A DNA stretch of 64,000 bases from Euclidia mi. Taxonomy: Eukaryota > Arthropoda > Insecta > Lepidoptera > Erebidae. Shown here one piece after another: positions 33,413 through 45,108 of the stretch. A program made the position numbers and the translations under genes. A model generated the notes under the pieces. It had not been told where the DNA came from. It ran no database searches and saw only the letters and a program-made list of their open reading frames with translations. Position 1 is the first letter of the stretch. Every line of letters starts with the position of its first letter. The stretch covers positions 5,701,840 through 5,765,839 of the forward strand of contig OX123185.2 of assembly GCA_944739405.2 (NCBI GenBank), read 5' to 3'.

Positions 33413-33905
33413 TTACGCGTGGTGACGGATTAAGAATGTAAATAGTCATTACCCTATAATGACTACCTTGACTGCACGGTTGGCTTAGTGGTTTAAGCGG
33501 CCGCCTCGCCGCTTGACATTGCGCCGAGTGTCGTGGGTTCGATTTCCGCACGAGACACGAGATCCGGAAATTGTTGTTTCGAGTCTGGGTAATCATTGTG
33601 TCCGTTGGTTGTATGTTTGTAAGGTCCCCCGTGACACATGATTTATTCCTAGTGCGGGAGATGTCTTTAAAAAAAAAGAAAAGCAGCCCTATATCATACT
33701 GTGTCGTAAGAAGAGCATAAATACACAAAGCAAATAGTATCTTTGAGAAGAGACTGAGAACTCGACCATATACGTATTAACCCGTCTGGCCAGCGTGGTA
33801 TAGTAGACTAAGTACTCGTATTGACTGACAATGCTGTTATGATGAACAATAGAAGTGGCCTAAGTCTATCACTGGACTGCGAAGAGGTGTATGAAGAATC
33901 AGGAG
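33413..33905 (+). mobile_element. SINE-2-like element split by another SINE
   Basis: GTGGTGACGGATTAAGAATG at the left and CCCGTCTGGCCAGCGTGGTA, then GGCCTAAGTCTATCACTGGA, at the right belong together. The A-tailed SINE at 33474-33688 separates them. The left part has drifted strongly. Confidence 0.6.
33474..33688 (+). mobile_element. A-tailed tRNA-derived SINE
   Basis: A box TGGCTTAGTGG (33481-33491) and B box GGGTTCGATTTCC (about 33535), then a unique body (GGTCCCCCGTGACACATG-like segment) and a poly-A tail TTTAAAAAAAAAGAAAAG. The A tail implies mobilisation by a different LINE from the GAT-tailed SINEs here. A worn relative may lie at 38100-38260. Confidence 0.75.
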
Positions 33906-33984
33906 CAATTTGGATTATTAATTATATTGGTGTTCCTCTTATCACTTCAGTTTAAGTTCATAAGTCACAGGAGGGGTTTTATGA

Positions 33985-34073
33985 CAATATTGTTAGATGC
34001 AAGTGGCGTTTCGTTGTCTCTGCCTACCCCGACGGGAAAAAGGCGTGAGTATTTGTATGTATGTATGTTATAG
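33985..34073 (+). mobile_element. SINE tail fragment
   Basis: TCTGCCTACCCCGACGGGAA then AAAGGCGTGAGT and TATG repeats. Only the tail is present. Confidence 0.6.
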
Positions 34074-34985
34074 TAGGATTCAAACTCCAGGCCTTCTTCA
34101 TCATAAAGGTCTCATCATCATTGCGGAACCGCTGAATAAACTCATATCTCATTCATTTAGTGCCAGGTAAGGTCTGACGAGAGTGGTATTATGAAAGTGT
34201 AATAACATGTGTTAAAAAGAAAATAAAATAAGAAGGACGACATAATTATGAGGACAGAACACTGAAATTTCAGTGGGTAAATATTACTACACACATTAAA
34301 AGAGAGTCTATTAAATCATATATGATAACAAAAGGAAGTAATTTCAGTAAGTGGCTGATAAGTATCATTCATTAAAATTATAACAACTTACACGCAAATG
34401 TATGGGTCTGAAAACACAGGCTGGCCTTGTAGTTAAAGAGCTGTAACCTTATATAATTATTCTCATATAAGTAGATAGCTAATTAGATTCACGTTTGAAT
34501 TGTTTGACATGATAGGCAGAAATAGTTCATTTCGGGGCATAACAAAACGACCCTTAGAAAGAAAATATATTAATATATCAGACTATTTAAATTTTACTTT
34601 ATCCTTACTGTTGATTTGAATAGCTGTATGTAATATAGTGTAGGACAATGGCGGATCTCCATACATCAAAATGTTTGAAAGTAATTTGAAGCGTACAGTA
34701 ATAAAAAATATATCAAAAAATTCGGTGTAAAAAGTAACAGAGTCTTCAAATGACTCTATTTTCACTCGGGAAAGCCGGAAAAAGAAGATATCGATGTTTT
34801 AATTTTTAGTTAAGAATAAACAATGTACGTTTGAATTATCAAATGACATATGTCAGATTGACATCAAACAGAAAGTGAAGGACATTTTTCACGAATAACG
34901 GACAACAGTGGCGAATCCAGGATTTTGTTTGGGGAGCGGGGGATTGCATTTGAGTTTTGAGGGCTTGACTCGGGTAATATCCTAA
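34074..34985. other. No gene or clear repeat recognised
   Basis: AT-rich with no frame over 60 codons of note. Confidence 0.5.
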
Positions 34986-35064
34986 TTAAATGTATGATTT
35001 GTTATCTCCCTTACATTTTTTATTGTTATTTGTTTATGAAATGCTTACATAAATATGACTGTTA

Positions 35065-35385
35065 TCAAAATGTCATAATGTTAGTCTTATCAAGATTAAT
35101 TGCTAAATTATTAGATGTCAGCCAGTTTACAATTTTAATGAGATTGTTGTTGATGTCAGTTTCAATGTTATTATTTACCCTACTCCCAGAAAAAATCACT
35201 GTGCTGTCATCAGCGTACATGATCATAGGGTGTTCTACTGCTGAAGGAAAATCATTAATAAATATAATAAAAAGCAAGGGACCTAAAACACTACCTGGAG
35301 GTACGCCACAGTGCACGTGTCCTATATCTGACATATATTTTATCTCTGTTTTAGATATTGGACATTTTTTTTTTTCATATCAATA
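35065..35385 (-). pseudogene. LINE reverse transcriptase fragment
   Basis: On the minus strand it reads HVHCGVPPGSVLGPLLFIIF, INDFPSAVE, MIMYADDSTVIFSG and NLAINLDKTNIMTF, then a stop. These are RT motifs 4-6, including the catalytic YADD, of a CR1/jockey-type LINE. Both sides are truncated. The PQG of the usual VPQGSVLGP is PPG here. Confidence 0.85.
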
Positions 35386-35413
35386 GCACTCACGTCTATT
35401 CCCGTCACATCAA

Positions 35414-35620
35414 TCTTAATATATAAAATCCTAGCGTTACTTACTGACTGACAGACACGCTACAGCCAAAACTATTGGGCGCAGGAAGCTGAAATTTGGC
35501 ACGTATGTTCCTTGGGGACCGTAGGGGTGCACTAAGAAGGGATTTGCCGAAATTCCCACAGGATCGGTCAAAACGGGTAAATTTAAAAAAAATGCAGGCG
35601 TAGCTGCTGGCGTCCTCTAG
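35414..35620 (+). mobile_element. Short Helitron, 207 bp
   Basis: A|TCTTAATATATAAAATCC at the left and GCGTCCTCTAG|T at the right. Internal ACTGACTGACAGACACGCTA and GGACCGTAGGGGTGCACTAA recur at 40606-40802 and, reversed, in the array at 3.3-9.6 kb. Confidence 0.7.
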
Positions 35621-36429
35621 TCAAATAATAAATTAGGTATCTAGTTCGTAATCAATTGGAATGCTTTTTATCATTATAAAATACTCCGGCTTTAACGTGA
35701 AAAAGTGAAAATATAAAAAATCGTAGAATAAAAAAACAATTTGTTTTGTTCATATGAAGTTAAAGGACGCCACAACAAACCCAGACCGAATTCTGCCATT
35801 GTCCTTTCTAGTTTGTGTCGAATAACAAAATTATATCACTGAATATGTTATCTTATCTTTAGAGCTGTTGATCAAAGATCTCTTAACTTATCTATAACTT
35901 GTAGGTTATTGTTGTTTAATTCACATAACTTCGTAACTACAAGATTATTATCTCAAAGCGCCCTAGTTTTGATATCTTATTATCCGAAATCACGTAAATG
36001 TTTGTAATTACAACATAAATTTCAATAAATTATGCGTTGATGGACTATAAACATACATAATTACTATGTGTAACTGTTTTAATGAACATTTTATGAAAGA
36101 TGCATGCACTACAATGCATACTTTGTTAATTTCCTTATCTTACATTGTTTTTTATTGGTTTTATTACATTGCTAGGTTGGTCTAGCTTGGACTGTTACCA
36201 AATAACATAAAAAGACTGTAAAAATAGAACACCACCGTATGTTACTTCATCAAACGATCCAACCAGTTATAAAAAAGGCGATTGCCAAACGTTGAACATT
36301 TTAGAAATAGCAGTTTGGCAAAACGAAGTTTCACAAAAATATATATCGTGAAACTATACGAGAATAACACAGTTTGTAGTAAGATTTAAAATTGTTTTTC
36401 GGAATACTTTTATGAATCGAGATTTAGTT
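35621..36429. other. No gene or clear repeat recognised
   Basis: AT-rich DNA. Confidence 0.5.
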
Positions 36430-36664
36430 TAAATTGTTAATTATCGCTTGCCCCGTGCCTCGGAGGGAGTCAGTACCCTCCAATAAGCTGATACTGGTCT
36501 AAAGCATAGAATATAGCTATCTCTTCGGGTTGCGGAGTTCAGACGGCAGTCGCTCTGTGGAAAAGTTGATATTTTGTCATATCTGGTAAGACCAGTAAGC
36601 GGACCTCGGGCTCCAAAGCGTGTAGGTCTTGGATGCAACCGGGATAACGCTAGGGCGATGATTC
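36430..36664 (+). mobile_element. SINE-1, head missing
   Basis: TAATTATCGCTTGCCCCGTG, CTTCGGGTTGCGGAGTTCAG, GACCAGTAAGCGGACC, GGGATAACGCTAGGG. Three-quarters of the element with a drifted centre. Confidence 0.8.
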
Positions 36665-36775
36665 AGTTTAAATAATTTGGCCAAAATATTCATTTTGATA
36701 GTGTCTCCACAGGCAAATCAGCAGTTGAGCCATGCGTAGAAATCTTCGAATCTTACAGACAGAGAAATTTTCAGA

Positions 36776-38036
36776 GAAATTTTTCGAAAATTTTTGAAAA
36801 AGTTATATATAATAGGATCACAAAATTTATGGATATTAATAATATTTTACACGTCAACCAATTCGGCTTTCAAAAAAACAAAACGACATCTTTAGCTATA
36901 TATAAATTATTTAATACTTATAATTTGGCAAAGTATCAACCATAAAAAGAAATGTGCTGCTCTCTTTATTGATTTGTCAAAGGCTTTTGATTGCGTAAAA
37001 TACGATATTCTGCTAAATAAGTTAGAAAGCAAAGGTATACGTGGCATAGCATTAAAATTACTAGAAAATTATTTATATAATAGAATTCAGGCAACTATTA
37101 TCGAAACATATAATAAATCGACTAAAATGATGGAGATAGTTCAATCTAAATTTGAAAATGTAAAAATGGGGGTACCTCAAGGGAGCATACTGGATCCCCA
37201 ATTATTCCTATTGTACATAAACGATCTTCGAACTATTATAAAACATATTTGTGTAATGTATGCAGATGATGCAACTATTTTTATCTCTAACGAGAATGTT
37301 GATGAATTGTACATACAAAATGAGATAAATGTGGCTCTGAGAACAATAATAGATTGGTTACAATCAATTAATTTGAAAGTCAATCTGTCGAAAACCAATA
37401 TCGTCCAGTTTTACAACTATAAAAGTAAGCCTGTTAAATTAAAAGTCAATATAGACGGTATAAAGATAAAAGAAGAAAAGGACATTAATTTCCTAGGTAT
37501 AAAAATTTATCAACACTTGAACTGGAAGGCGCATATCAAAAAAGTAAACAAAAAAAATTATCTTGTCTTTAGAACAAAAAAATTATTAACCTTAACGGGA
37601 ATTTATATTTTAGAATTATGTTTATTCGTGAAAAATAATATGCAATACTTTAATTTAAAATCAGATTCTAAGAGAAACATTCGGGAACAATATAAGTATA
37701 ATATTGTGTTACCTTCCATCAAAAATATGATCTACTATAAAAGTGCACTCATTTCTGCTATTCGTGTATATAATCAGTTGCCACCAACAATTAAGCAGTT
37801 AAATGGTATAGTATTTAAAGGAACACTAAAGAAATGGTTAACTGAAAATGTATTTTATAATCTTCAAGAATATTTCAGTAAAATATAATTTGTTTTGTAT
37901 AAATTTATTAGTTTTTAAGTAATAAGCTATTATTGCATATCCGACATGGGTAGACTGTTGGGACTAAAAACTGTAATGGTTCTCATACACTAACAACTTT
38001 GTACACAGTTATGCAATAAATATATCTTTATCTAGA
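36776..38036 (+). pseudogene. LINE RT and 3' end, 5'-truncated, frameshifted, internally deleted
   Basis: RT homology begins FEKVIYNRITKFMDINN and QFGFQKNKTTSLAIYKLF. It hits a stop near 36944 and resumes in another frame as CAALFIDLSKAFDCVKYD, forming the 304-codon frame 36974-37888. Motifs GVPQGSILDPQLF and VMYADDATIF are intact. Between KAHIKKVNKKNY and LLTLTGIYILELCLFV, roughly 65-70 residues present in the LINE at 58740-59030 are missing, so an internal deletion happened in frame. The C-terminus (YNQLPPTIKQLNG ... NVFYNLQEYF) and an AATAAA end near 38010 follow. Confidence 0.9.
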
Positions 38037-38099
38037 GTTACATTGTTGGCGATTTTTCTTGCACGCCATTCATTATTCGACTATTCCAATAGCGTTATA

Positions 38100-38265
38100 G
38101 TAAAACCTCACCATATGGAATTGTGACGAGTGGAGGGTTCGATTCCTACCTGAAACATTTGTGCTTCATAAATTGCTGCTTCGAATCCGGGTGTCCGTAG
38201 ATCGTATTAACGTAAAAGTACTCACGATGCAGGATTTACTCCAAGTAAATCTGAACATGCCATCT
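38100..38265 (+). mobile_element. Worn tRNA-derived SINE
   Basis: B box GGGTTCGATTCC near 38135, then TTGCTGCTTCGAATCCGGGT and CTCACGATGCAGGATTTACT, resembling the A-tailed SINE at 33474. Confidence 0.5.
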
Positions 38266-39366
38266 GGTTGGCAAGTAGCGTACTCTCACGTCCCTGATGA
38301 AAACACAGGCTTATATTATCAACTTTGGCTATAAAAACTGAACTCACCGGCTATGGTGAATGCAGCTGACGCATTACAGTCTACTATATTTTTTCTTGCG
38401 AGCAGTGGCAGCTAAATACAGGGAAACTTTACACCATATGTTCGACCGCCCAGCGCAACTACGGGACTTTTAAAACTGGAATTTACGAGCTTAACCATTA
38501 TAGTTTTGACGTAACTTACAACACTGTTGCTTAGTTTTTAAAATCCTCACGTTATTTATGCTGGACAGTTTTTAGAGCTTAAACATAATGTTCTGTTGCT
38601 TATTAAATTTGTGCTGACAATGCAAGTTGTTTAAGAAAAAAATGTGCCGAGAGTAATAAAAAAATAATAAAGGTAACAAAAGTATCAAGGAAATTAAAGA
38701 AATACTTTCAAACTTTTATTTGTACTTTCAAACGTTGTGCCATATATTTAATTGGGGTTAAGTGATTTTTTATACCAAGTAATGAATGTATGAAAATAAC
38801 AGTACAAAAAATAAAAAATGCTTGTGAATTTGCAGACCTAGCAAATGTACAAATAAAACATATAAGCCCGTCAAGCCGTTTCGGAGGAGATCGAAAACAA
38901 ACACTCGAGATGTTTACATAGGTATTAGATAAAGCTACAATACCAAAAATAAAATCTTTGTGAATCTCAGTTAGCAACAATCCTTTGACTCAGTGTTTAA
39001 ATATATTTCAATCGAATAGCAGTTCCAGCTAAATAGCAATTCCCGTTTTAGATATAATATGATGCATTTGAATCTGACGTCCAACTGACGCTTGCTATAA
39101 AGAGAATTTGCTAAGAGCGTCGCTCTTGTGTTTCGATAGACAATAGCTTGGATATAGTACCTCTGGATTTGCCGAAGGCATTGAGAATAAAGTTATGTCC
39201 ATTGTCCATAGAAACGGTGACTATTTACTGTTGGGTGGACTAGAGGTTGCTTATAGCAGGTATGTGTATATACAATACATCTATTTGAATATATCGAGAC
39301 GAATATCTCTACAAGTCTGACAGGAACAGTTTCAAAGTTTAGAAATTTGTCTTCACATTAATATTT
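38266..39366. other. No gene or clear repeat recognised
   Basis: A 90-codon minus-strand frame (38708-38980) is cysteine- and phenylalanine-rich with no identifiable domain, so I treat it as chance. Confidence 0.5.
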
Positions 39367-39715
39367 TAGAAGCAGCGATAGCCGAGTGGAAAGACCGACA
39401 GACTGCTACGCAGAGGTCCTCGGTTCGAATCCACGGCACGCACCAATGACTTTTCGAAGTTAAGTGCGTATTAAATTGTTAATTATCGCTTGCTTATCGG
39501 TGAAGGCAAACATCGTGAGAAAACCTCCATGTCTGAGAGTTCTCCATAATGTGCTCGAAAGACAAGTGAAGTCTGCCAACCCGCACTTGGCCAGCGTCCC
39601 CACGCTGGCCCCATGGCCCCCCGGCCATGGCCTTACTCTTCTCATAGAGAGAAGAGGCCCGTGCTCAGCAGTGGGACAGTACATAATTATAGGGCTGATG
39701 ATGATGATTAATATT
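39367..39715 (+). mobile_element. Full SINE-3: shared head, RTE-type tail
   Basis: Head GCAGCGATAGCCGAGTGG (A box) and CGGTTCGAATCC (B box), core GACTTTTCGAAGTTAAGTGC ... TTAATTATCGCTTGC. The unit-specific body is CATCGTGAGAAAACCTCCAT, and the 3' end is GCCCGTGCTCAGCAGTGGGA then GGGCTGATGATGATGATT. Near 39595 the body has an extra palindromic GC-rich segment (CAGCGTCCCCACGCTGGCC). Confidence 0.9.
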
Positions 39716-40374
39716 TTGGGTGCCGTGTGTTGTACTCGAGACTCTCTGCATAGTAGTCTACAGGTATTTAAAAGTCAGAAGTCTTATCCCCTCGGCGTTC
39801 GGGTTACATCAATTATGTTTTCAGTGCTGACTGCAATCATGTCGTTGTGTTAATGCCAGTGATGTAACTCACGCCGAAATGCCAGGGCTAATAGAGAGGT
39901 CAAATAATTAGACGACACCCGTACCATGAATATTTAAAAAAAAACAAGTAAATTCTTCGTGAAGACTTACTTAGTATTATTATTTGATATTAACGTAACT
40001 GACAGAATGTAGGGATCAGTCAGTACAACATATAAGCGAAAGGTGTGTTAAGTTCAAAGCTTAGAGAGAGCTAATATTCCTTTCGACACGACTTATTATA
40101 TCATATTCCCAAGAAGGTGTTAGATCTTGTCTCATTAGCAATATTACGAGCGTTACATATATATAGATGTTATACATCTGCATTAAATTTATACGAATTT
40201 TGCTACACAAAATTTGCTACGCATCTACGCTTAGTAATTCCGTCCAACCATTACATTAAATCTAAATAATTATGTGACATCTACATTATATTTCGCAGAC
40301 TACAAGATTTTCTTACGAGTATATACTTCTACCGAGAAATAAATAAATACATTCATGAGGTAAAGAATTAAGAA
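39716..40374. other. No gene or clear repeat recognised
   Basis: AT-rich. The frame at 39464-39853 mostly overlaps the SINE. Confidence 0.5.
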
Positions 40375-40580
40375 CATAAAAATTCACTACTAAAGAGGTG
40401 ACTTATGAAAATACACTAAGCAAATGGTATATTTTCGAAGAGACGGAAACTCGACACCAAACCCAATTCTAACCCGTCTGGCCAGCGTAGTATGGTAGGT
40501 CTAAGCCTTCTATAGTTTCACAGTGTTACTGTAAGCAAAGACTAATGTCCCGTAGTGGTCTGCAGAAGCTGTAAAGTTGA
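40375..40580 (+). mobile_element. SINE-2-like fragment
   Basis: AACCCGTCTGGCCAGCGTAG and TAATGTCCCGTAGTGGTCTG with a TCTTTAGG end, a drifted relative of the split element at 33413-33905 (shared AAGCAAATGGTATATTTTCG-like stretch). Confidence 0.55.
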
Positions 40581-40605
40581 AGGTCTTTAGGTAAAAGTAC
40601 ATATT

Positions 40606-40802
40606 GTATATATAAAATCATTGCGTTACTGACTGACTGACAGACAAGCTACAGCCAAAACTATTAGTAGCAGGAAGCTGAAATTTGGCATGTAGGGACC
40701 GTAGGGGTGCACTAAGAAAAGATGTCCTGAAATTTCCACGGGATCGGGCAAAAATAGAGAGATTTATAAAAAAGTGCGGGCGTAGCTGCGGGCATCCTCT
40801 AG
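40606..40802 (+). mobile_element. Short Helitron, about 197 bp
   Basis: TATATAAAATCATTGCGTTA start, GCAGGAAGCTGAAATTTGGC middle, GGGCATCCTCTAG|T end. The exact 5' base is uncertain. Confidence 0.65.
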
Positions 40803-41286
40803 TAGGCATATAAACAAGGATGGGTTGTCACACTAATATATATTCATATATCCTTAACGCCGGCATGAAGGAGAGGTAAAGCATAATACATTATATTCGT
40901 AAATGAATGCAATTAAAAGTCGTTACTACACATATATGAGGCCCTACTACTAAAGACAAATTCAAGAAGTTTAACAGCATTCCAATTCAGAAAACTACAA
41001 GAAACCGAAAATTATAAGCTACAAAGTACCTCAAAGATTGATTGCCGCAGTTTAAAGCTAAATGCAAGTTTAAGAGTGTAAATTCTCTTTCGACAGTTAC
41101 AAATTTGAGAGGCTAAGACGAGAAATGCCACCAAGTTAAACATCTTTGACAGATAGGAGGGTCATACATCATTTAATCCGGAATGTGATTCTACGCGTTC
41201 CATCGCTCGGTTAGCCACCCCAAGGAGGATGCGATTGAGCGAAATATAGGCTTCTTGTCACAAACCATATCGATGTACAACTTGAA
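40803..41286. other. No gene or clear repeat recognised
   Basis: AT-rich DNA. Confidence 0.5.
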
Positions 41287-41505
41287 TCTTATACTAATAT
41301 ATAAAGCTGAAGAGTTTGTTTGTTTGTTTGTTTATTTGGTTGACGCGCTAATATGAGGAACTACCGGTCCGATTTAAAAAGTTCTTTCAGTGTTATATAG
41401 GTCATTTATCGAGGAAGGCTATAGGCTATATAACATCACGCTATTAGCCACGGGAGCAGAACAGTAGCCTTAAATAACGCGGCTGTAACCGCGGGCATCA
41501 TCTAG
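41287..41505 (+). mobile_element. Non-autonomous Helitron with 3' hairpin
   Basis: A|TCTTATACTAATATATAAAG start and GGGCATCATCTAG|T end. A hairpin CGCGG-ctgtaa-CCGCG (41478-41493) sits eight bases before CTAG, the textbook Helitron 3' structure. Internal GGCTATAGGCTATATAACAT is typical of lepidopteran members. Confidence 0.8.
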
Positions 41506-41677
41506 TAGATAGATAAACGTCTTGAAATAATAGTAATATGCTTTGAAACGCTTCAGTAGACAAATTCTGAAGAGAATTATTTTATGAGTCTCTCCGGCTT
41601 CATTGTAGGCAGCGCTAACCTAGTGAAGATACCGATAAACTGACGTACAGAGAGTCTCATAATAATAATAATAAATA

Positions 41678-41870
41678 AACTAGGCAGCTGGATCAAGTCT
41701 TTGATTCAGAAGGCAGTTCTTCTCGACACGGCGCGCATCGTGAGGAAGTTCTTGTCTCTGAGGCCCTAACCACCTGTGGCTTGATCCCTGTACCCGACAC
41801 TGGTGGGTCTCCGTGGTCCCTTTTATATTTCTAAAGGTTTTTTTTTTCCTTTTTTTTTTCAAATGAAATA
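41678..41870 (+). pseudogene. LINE polymerase C-terminus and 3' UTR
   Basis: The plus-strand frame reads SSWIKSLIQKAVLLDTARIV and RKFLSLRP, then TAA, resembling the end of R1/jockey-type lepidopteran LINE polymerases. A short 3' UTR ends in T-rich sequence. About 30 codons remain. Confidence 0.5.
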
Positions 41871-41974
41871 TACTTTATTAATATTAAAGAAACTATGTGT
41901 AAGATAATAAATGGAGTGAATAATAAATCATCTTTATTGTACACCAAAATAATTGTAATCTCATGTTTAAAAAT

Positions 41975-42034
41975 CTGCTCTGACTAGCACGTGGTTTTGA
42001 TTGCAACAGGGATAACGCTAGGAGGATGATGACA
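41975..42034 (+). mobile_element. SINE-1 tail remnant
   Basis: CTGACTAGCACGTGG then AACAGGGATAACGCTAGGAG and GATGATGAC. Confidence 0.6.
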
Positions 42035-42310
42035 AGGATTTGTCAAGGTTTCAAAATCTACGTCAAGAAATTGATTGCGTGTGTCCAAACATGAAAATCG
42101 TATTTTGGCACTGGGCAAAGTGAATACATTGCCTGAAGAAAGTAACTTGCAGCAAGAGACTGAATTTTGACCGAGGAGGCCTTATAATTAAATAAATAAG
42201 TTACGGTGCAAGATTTAAATTAAGTTTGACAGATAATCCTTGCCGTATCGGTGTGAAAATTATTAAGCTTAGACCAATTTCAAATTGTTCTATAGTATCT
42301 AAATTAGTTA

Positions 42311-42625
42311 TTCATGATCATCAGCCCTTTATATTGTCCCACTGCTGGGCACGGGCCTCTTCCCATTATGAGATGGGTATGGCCATAGTCTACCACGCTG
42401 GCCAAGTGCGGGTTGGCAGACTTCACATGTCTTTCGAGAACATTATGGAAAACTCTCAGATATGCAGTTTTCCTCACGATGTTTTCCTTTACCGTTTAGT
42501 AAACGATAATTAACAATTAAATACGCACATAACTCCGAAAAGTCATCGGTTCGCGTCGTGGATTCGAACCCGGACCCTCTACGTAGCAGTCTGTCGGTCT
42601 CTCCACTAGGCTATCGCTGCTTTTT
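42311..42625 (-). mobile_element. Full SINE-3, reversed
   Basis: TCATCAGCCCTTTATATTGT, GCTGGGCACGGGCCTCTTCC, GGTTGGCAGACTTCACATGT, B box GTGGATTCGAACCCG, and A box CTCCACTAGGCTATCGCTGC at the right, followed by a T run. Confidence 0.9.
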
Positions 42626-42765
42626 TTTAGTTATTATGTATAACATAAACCTATCTTTAAAGTTATCTTCGTTGGCCTGAGTCTGATGTTATATTTGTCC
42701 TTAACTAGTCTATTTCGGGATAAGATTGGCATACAATTTTAATTTACTAGTGTGACTCACTTTAC

Positions 42766-42912
42766 CATGGAATATCGCTATCCCTTCGGGTTGCGGAGAT
42801 CAGACAGGCAGTCGCTCTGTGGAAAAGCTAATATTCAGCCAAATCCGGTTTGACTAGAAAGCGGACCCCAGATCCCCCCCAGATCAAACTGGGATAACGC
42901 TAAGAGGAAGAA
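42766..42912 (+). mobile_element. SINE-1 3' half
   Basis: ATATCGCTATCCCTTCGGGT, CAGGCAGTCGCTCTGTGGAA, TTGACTAGAAAGCGGACC, CTGGGATAACGCTAAGAGGA. Confidence 0.85.
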
Positions 42913-43519
42913 GTGTGACTCACTTTAATAAGCATATTTAAGGTATAAATACTTCATTATACTCCAATGTTCTGAACTGTAATTTTATTTTAATACTACT
43001 ACTATGTAAGCTTATACGTTTTACGTTTCAGTTCTATATCAAATGCTTTTTAAGCGATTTTCTATCGAAGTTTTCAAACATAAGAATATACTTTAACAAT
43101 CGCGAAGATTATTCAAGTTTATAACTCAAGGTACAAGCTATCAAAGGTTGGAGGTGACTTTAATATGACATGACAGTGGCTTTTAGAGGTGGCATCAAAA
43201 TATTTTATAGCGTATAAAATATTGAGTATACAAATCATGTGGGTAGGTATTCGGAATGGAGTTATTTTTGCTCGTATTTCAACGGTTTTGTAAAAAATCT
43301 AGAGAAAAGTTTGCGAGCTTCATTTAGGGTTAAAATTCAAATCCAGAAGTCCCAAGAACCATGGTAATTTTAACTTATTTATAATTTCGGCTAAAAACCG
43401 TCCACTGCACTCGTCCGAAAAAAGACTTTTCACACAATCTGACCTTGAGTCATCAGTTCTCCTTATGAGTTATCTGTATAGCCAGTAGGTAAAATATACC
43501 TATCACTAATCAGTTGCAA
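42913..43519. other. No gene or clear repeat recognised
   Basis: AT-rich DNA. Confidence 0.5.
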
Positions 43520-45108
43520 AAGCAGCGATAGCCGAGTGCAGAGACCGACAGACTGCTACGCAGAGGCTCTCGGGTTCGAATCCACGGCACGCACCAATGA
43601 CTTTTCGAAGTAATGTGCGTAATAAATTGTGAATTATCGCTTGCTTATCGGTGAAGGAAAACATCGTGAGGAAACCTGCATGTCTGAGAGTTCTCCAAAA
43701 TATTGCATGTGCGTAGGAATATAAATTCATATTCAAAGAATAGTGATATTCACTCTATTAATACAAGAAATAGACATAAATTATGTGTTCCGTATTTCCG
43801 TTTGTGTAAAACTCATAATTCTTTTATAGGACAAAGTTTACGCATCTACAACAAGATACCGATATGTATTTTAGACTTGCCGTTTAGCGCATTTAAGACA
43901 ACGATTAAAAATAACCTAATGCAAAAGGCTTATTACAATTTAAATGATTACCTTAATGACAAATGCGCTTGGCAATAATCTGTTTTAGTATTCACATAAT
44001 TATTGGGTAAGTAGGTAGATAATATTAAAATTTTCATGACATGTAATTAAATATGATTCTATTCCCAACAAAATAATATAAGTAAATGATGTTTTTTGGA
44101 ATCGCCACCACATCATTAGATGTCTTTCATGTCGTTAGATACTATTTATTTATTATGTTTAATTTTATTGTCTTGTACTCAATCAGTTGGATCGGTGGTT
44201 GTATTTCAAAAGGTATCACGTCAATTAAATATGGGTACTACATTTGCATTTCTTCACACGTTTTCACAAATTTATGCTATAATTAATGATCTGGAAAATG
44301 GAGGTAATTCGCGTTCATGGTCAGTATACCAACAGATTGTTAATTTTATTACTGCCGGTTCGTATACCGTTGTCGTCATGCTCACTAAAATGTCATTTCT
44401 TGTGGTGGCGTCGTGTGTCGGGTCATCCCTGTCCCTCTGATATGGCGAGAGGGATGATGGCTGGCACATGCGTCATACTCGTGAACGGGTGCTACTTGCG
44501 ATGACTGGTCGATGGCGGTCTTATGGGCTGGTATATTTTTTTATTTATATTTAACTTCATCATTTCCATCATGGTTCTGAACATTTGCGCGGATTGCCTG
44601 CATTGTTAGGTGCATAATGTAAGTGGATGCTCCTGTTTCACCATGTCTATGTTCAGGAGGCTAACTAAATGTACATCAAAATTTAACTTGATTATGCTTG
44701 TGTATCATGTAAAGTAAATATATACAAGTAACATACATAGAAGGTATAACAGTTGCAGCACCTTACAAAAGTTTAATTGTTATGTATTATTAAAAACCTG
44801 GCGTTGAAAAAGAGTGACCGTGAGTTTTATTGCCCGTTCTTTCTCATGGTTCTACCTATTGCATTGCGAACGTGGCAGTAAATGTAAACGTAGAAGCATA
44901 CAGTAATAATGTTTAAATTTGACGTTCATAAGTGTCACTTTGTGATCTAAATGAATAAAGGATTTTGAGTTTGTTCTCGAAAGACATGTGAAGTCTGCCA
45001 ACCCGCACTAGGCCAGCGTGGTGGACTATGGCCTAACCCTTCTCATAGTGAGAAGAGGCCCGTGCCCAGCAGTGGGACAGTATAAAGGGCTGATGATGAA
45101 TCAGTTGA
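43520..45108 (+). mobile_element. SINE-3 split in two by a LINE
   Basis: The 5' half (43520-43698: GCAGCGATAGCCGAGTGCAG ... CTGAGAGTTCTCCAAAAT) and the 3' half (44972-45108: TCTCGAAAGACATGTGAAGT ... GGGCTGATGATGAA) join into one SINE-3, as the intact copy at 39367-39715 shows. The LINE fragment between them arrived later. Confidence 0.85.
43699..44971 (+). pseudogene. 5'-truncated LINE: ORF2 C-terminus and long 3' UTR
   Basis: The frame 43703-43978 ends HSINTRNRHKLCVPYFRLCK, SFIGQSLRIYNKIPICILDL, KAYYNLNDYLNDKCAWQ, which is the C-terminal signature of CR1/jockey-type LINEs. The ~1-kb 3' UTR closes with TGACGTTCATAAGTGTCACT and ATGAATAAAGGATTTTGAGT, like 13491-13931. A 106-codon frame at 44120-44440 within the UTR has no recognised domain. 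Confidence 0.8.

Noticed and set aside
44120..44440. 106-codon hydrophobic frame
   Set aside because: It lies inside a LINE 3' UTR, has no recognisable domain, and similar UTRs lack it.
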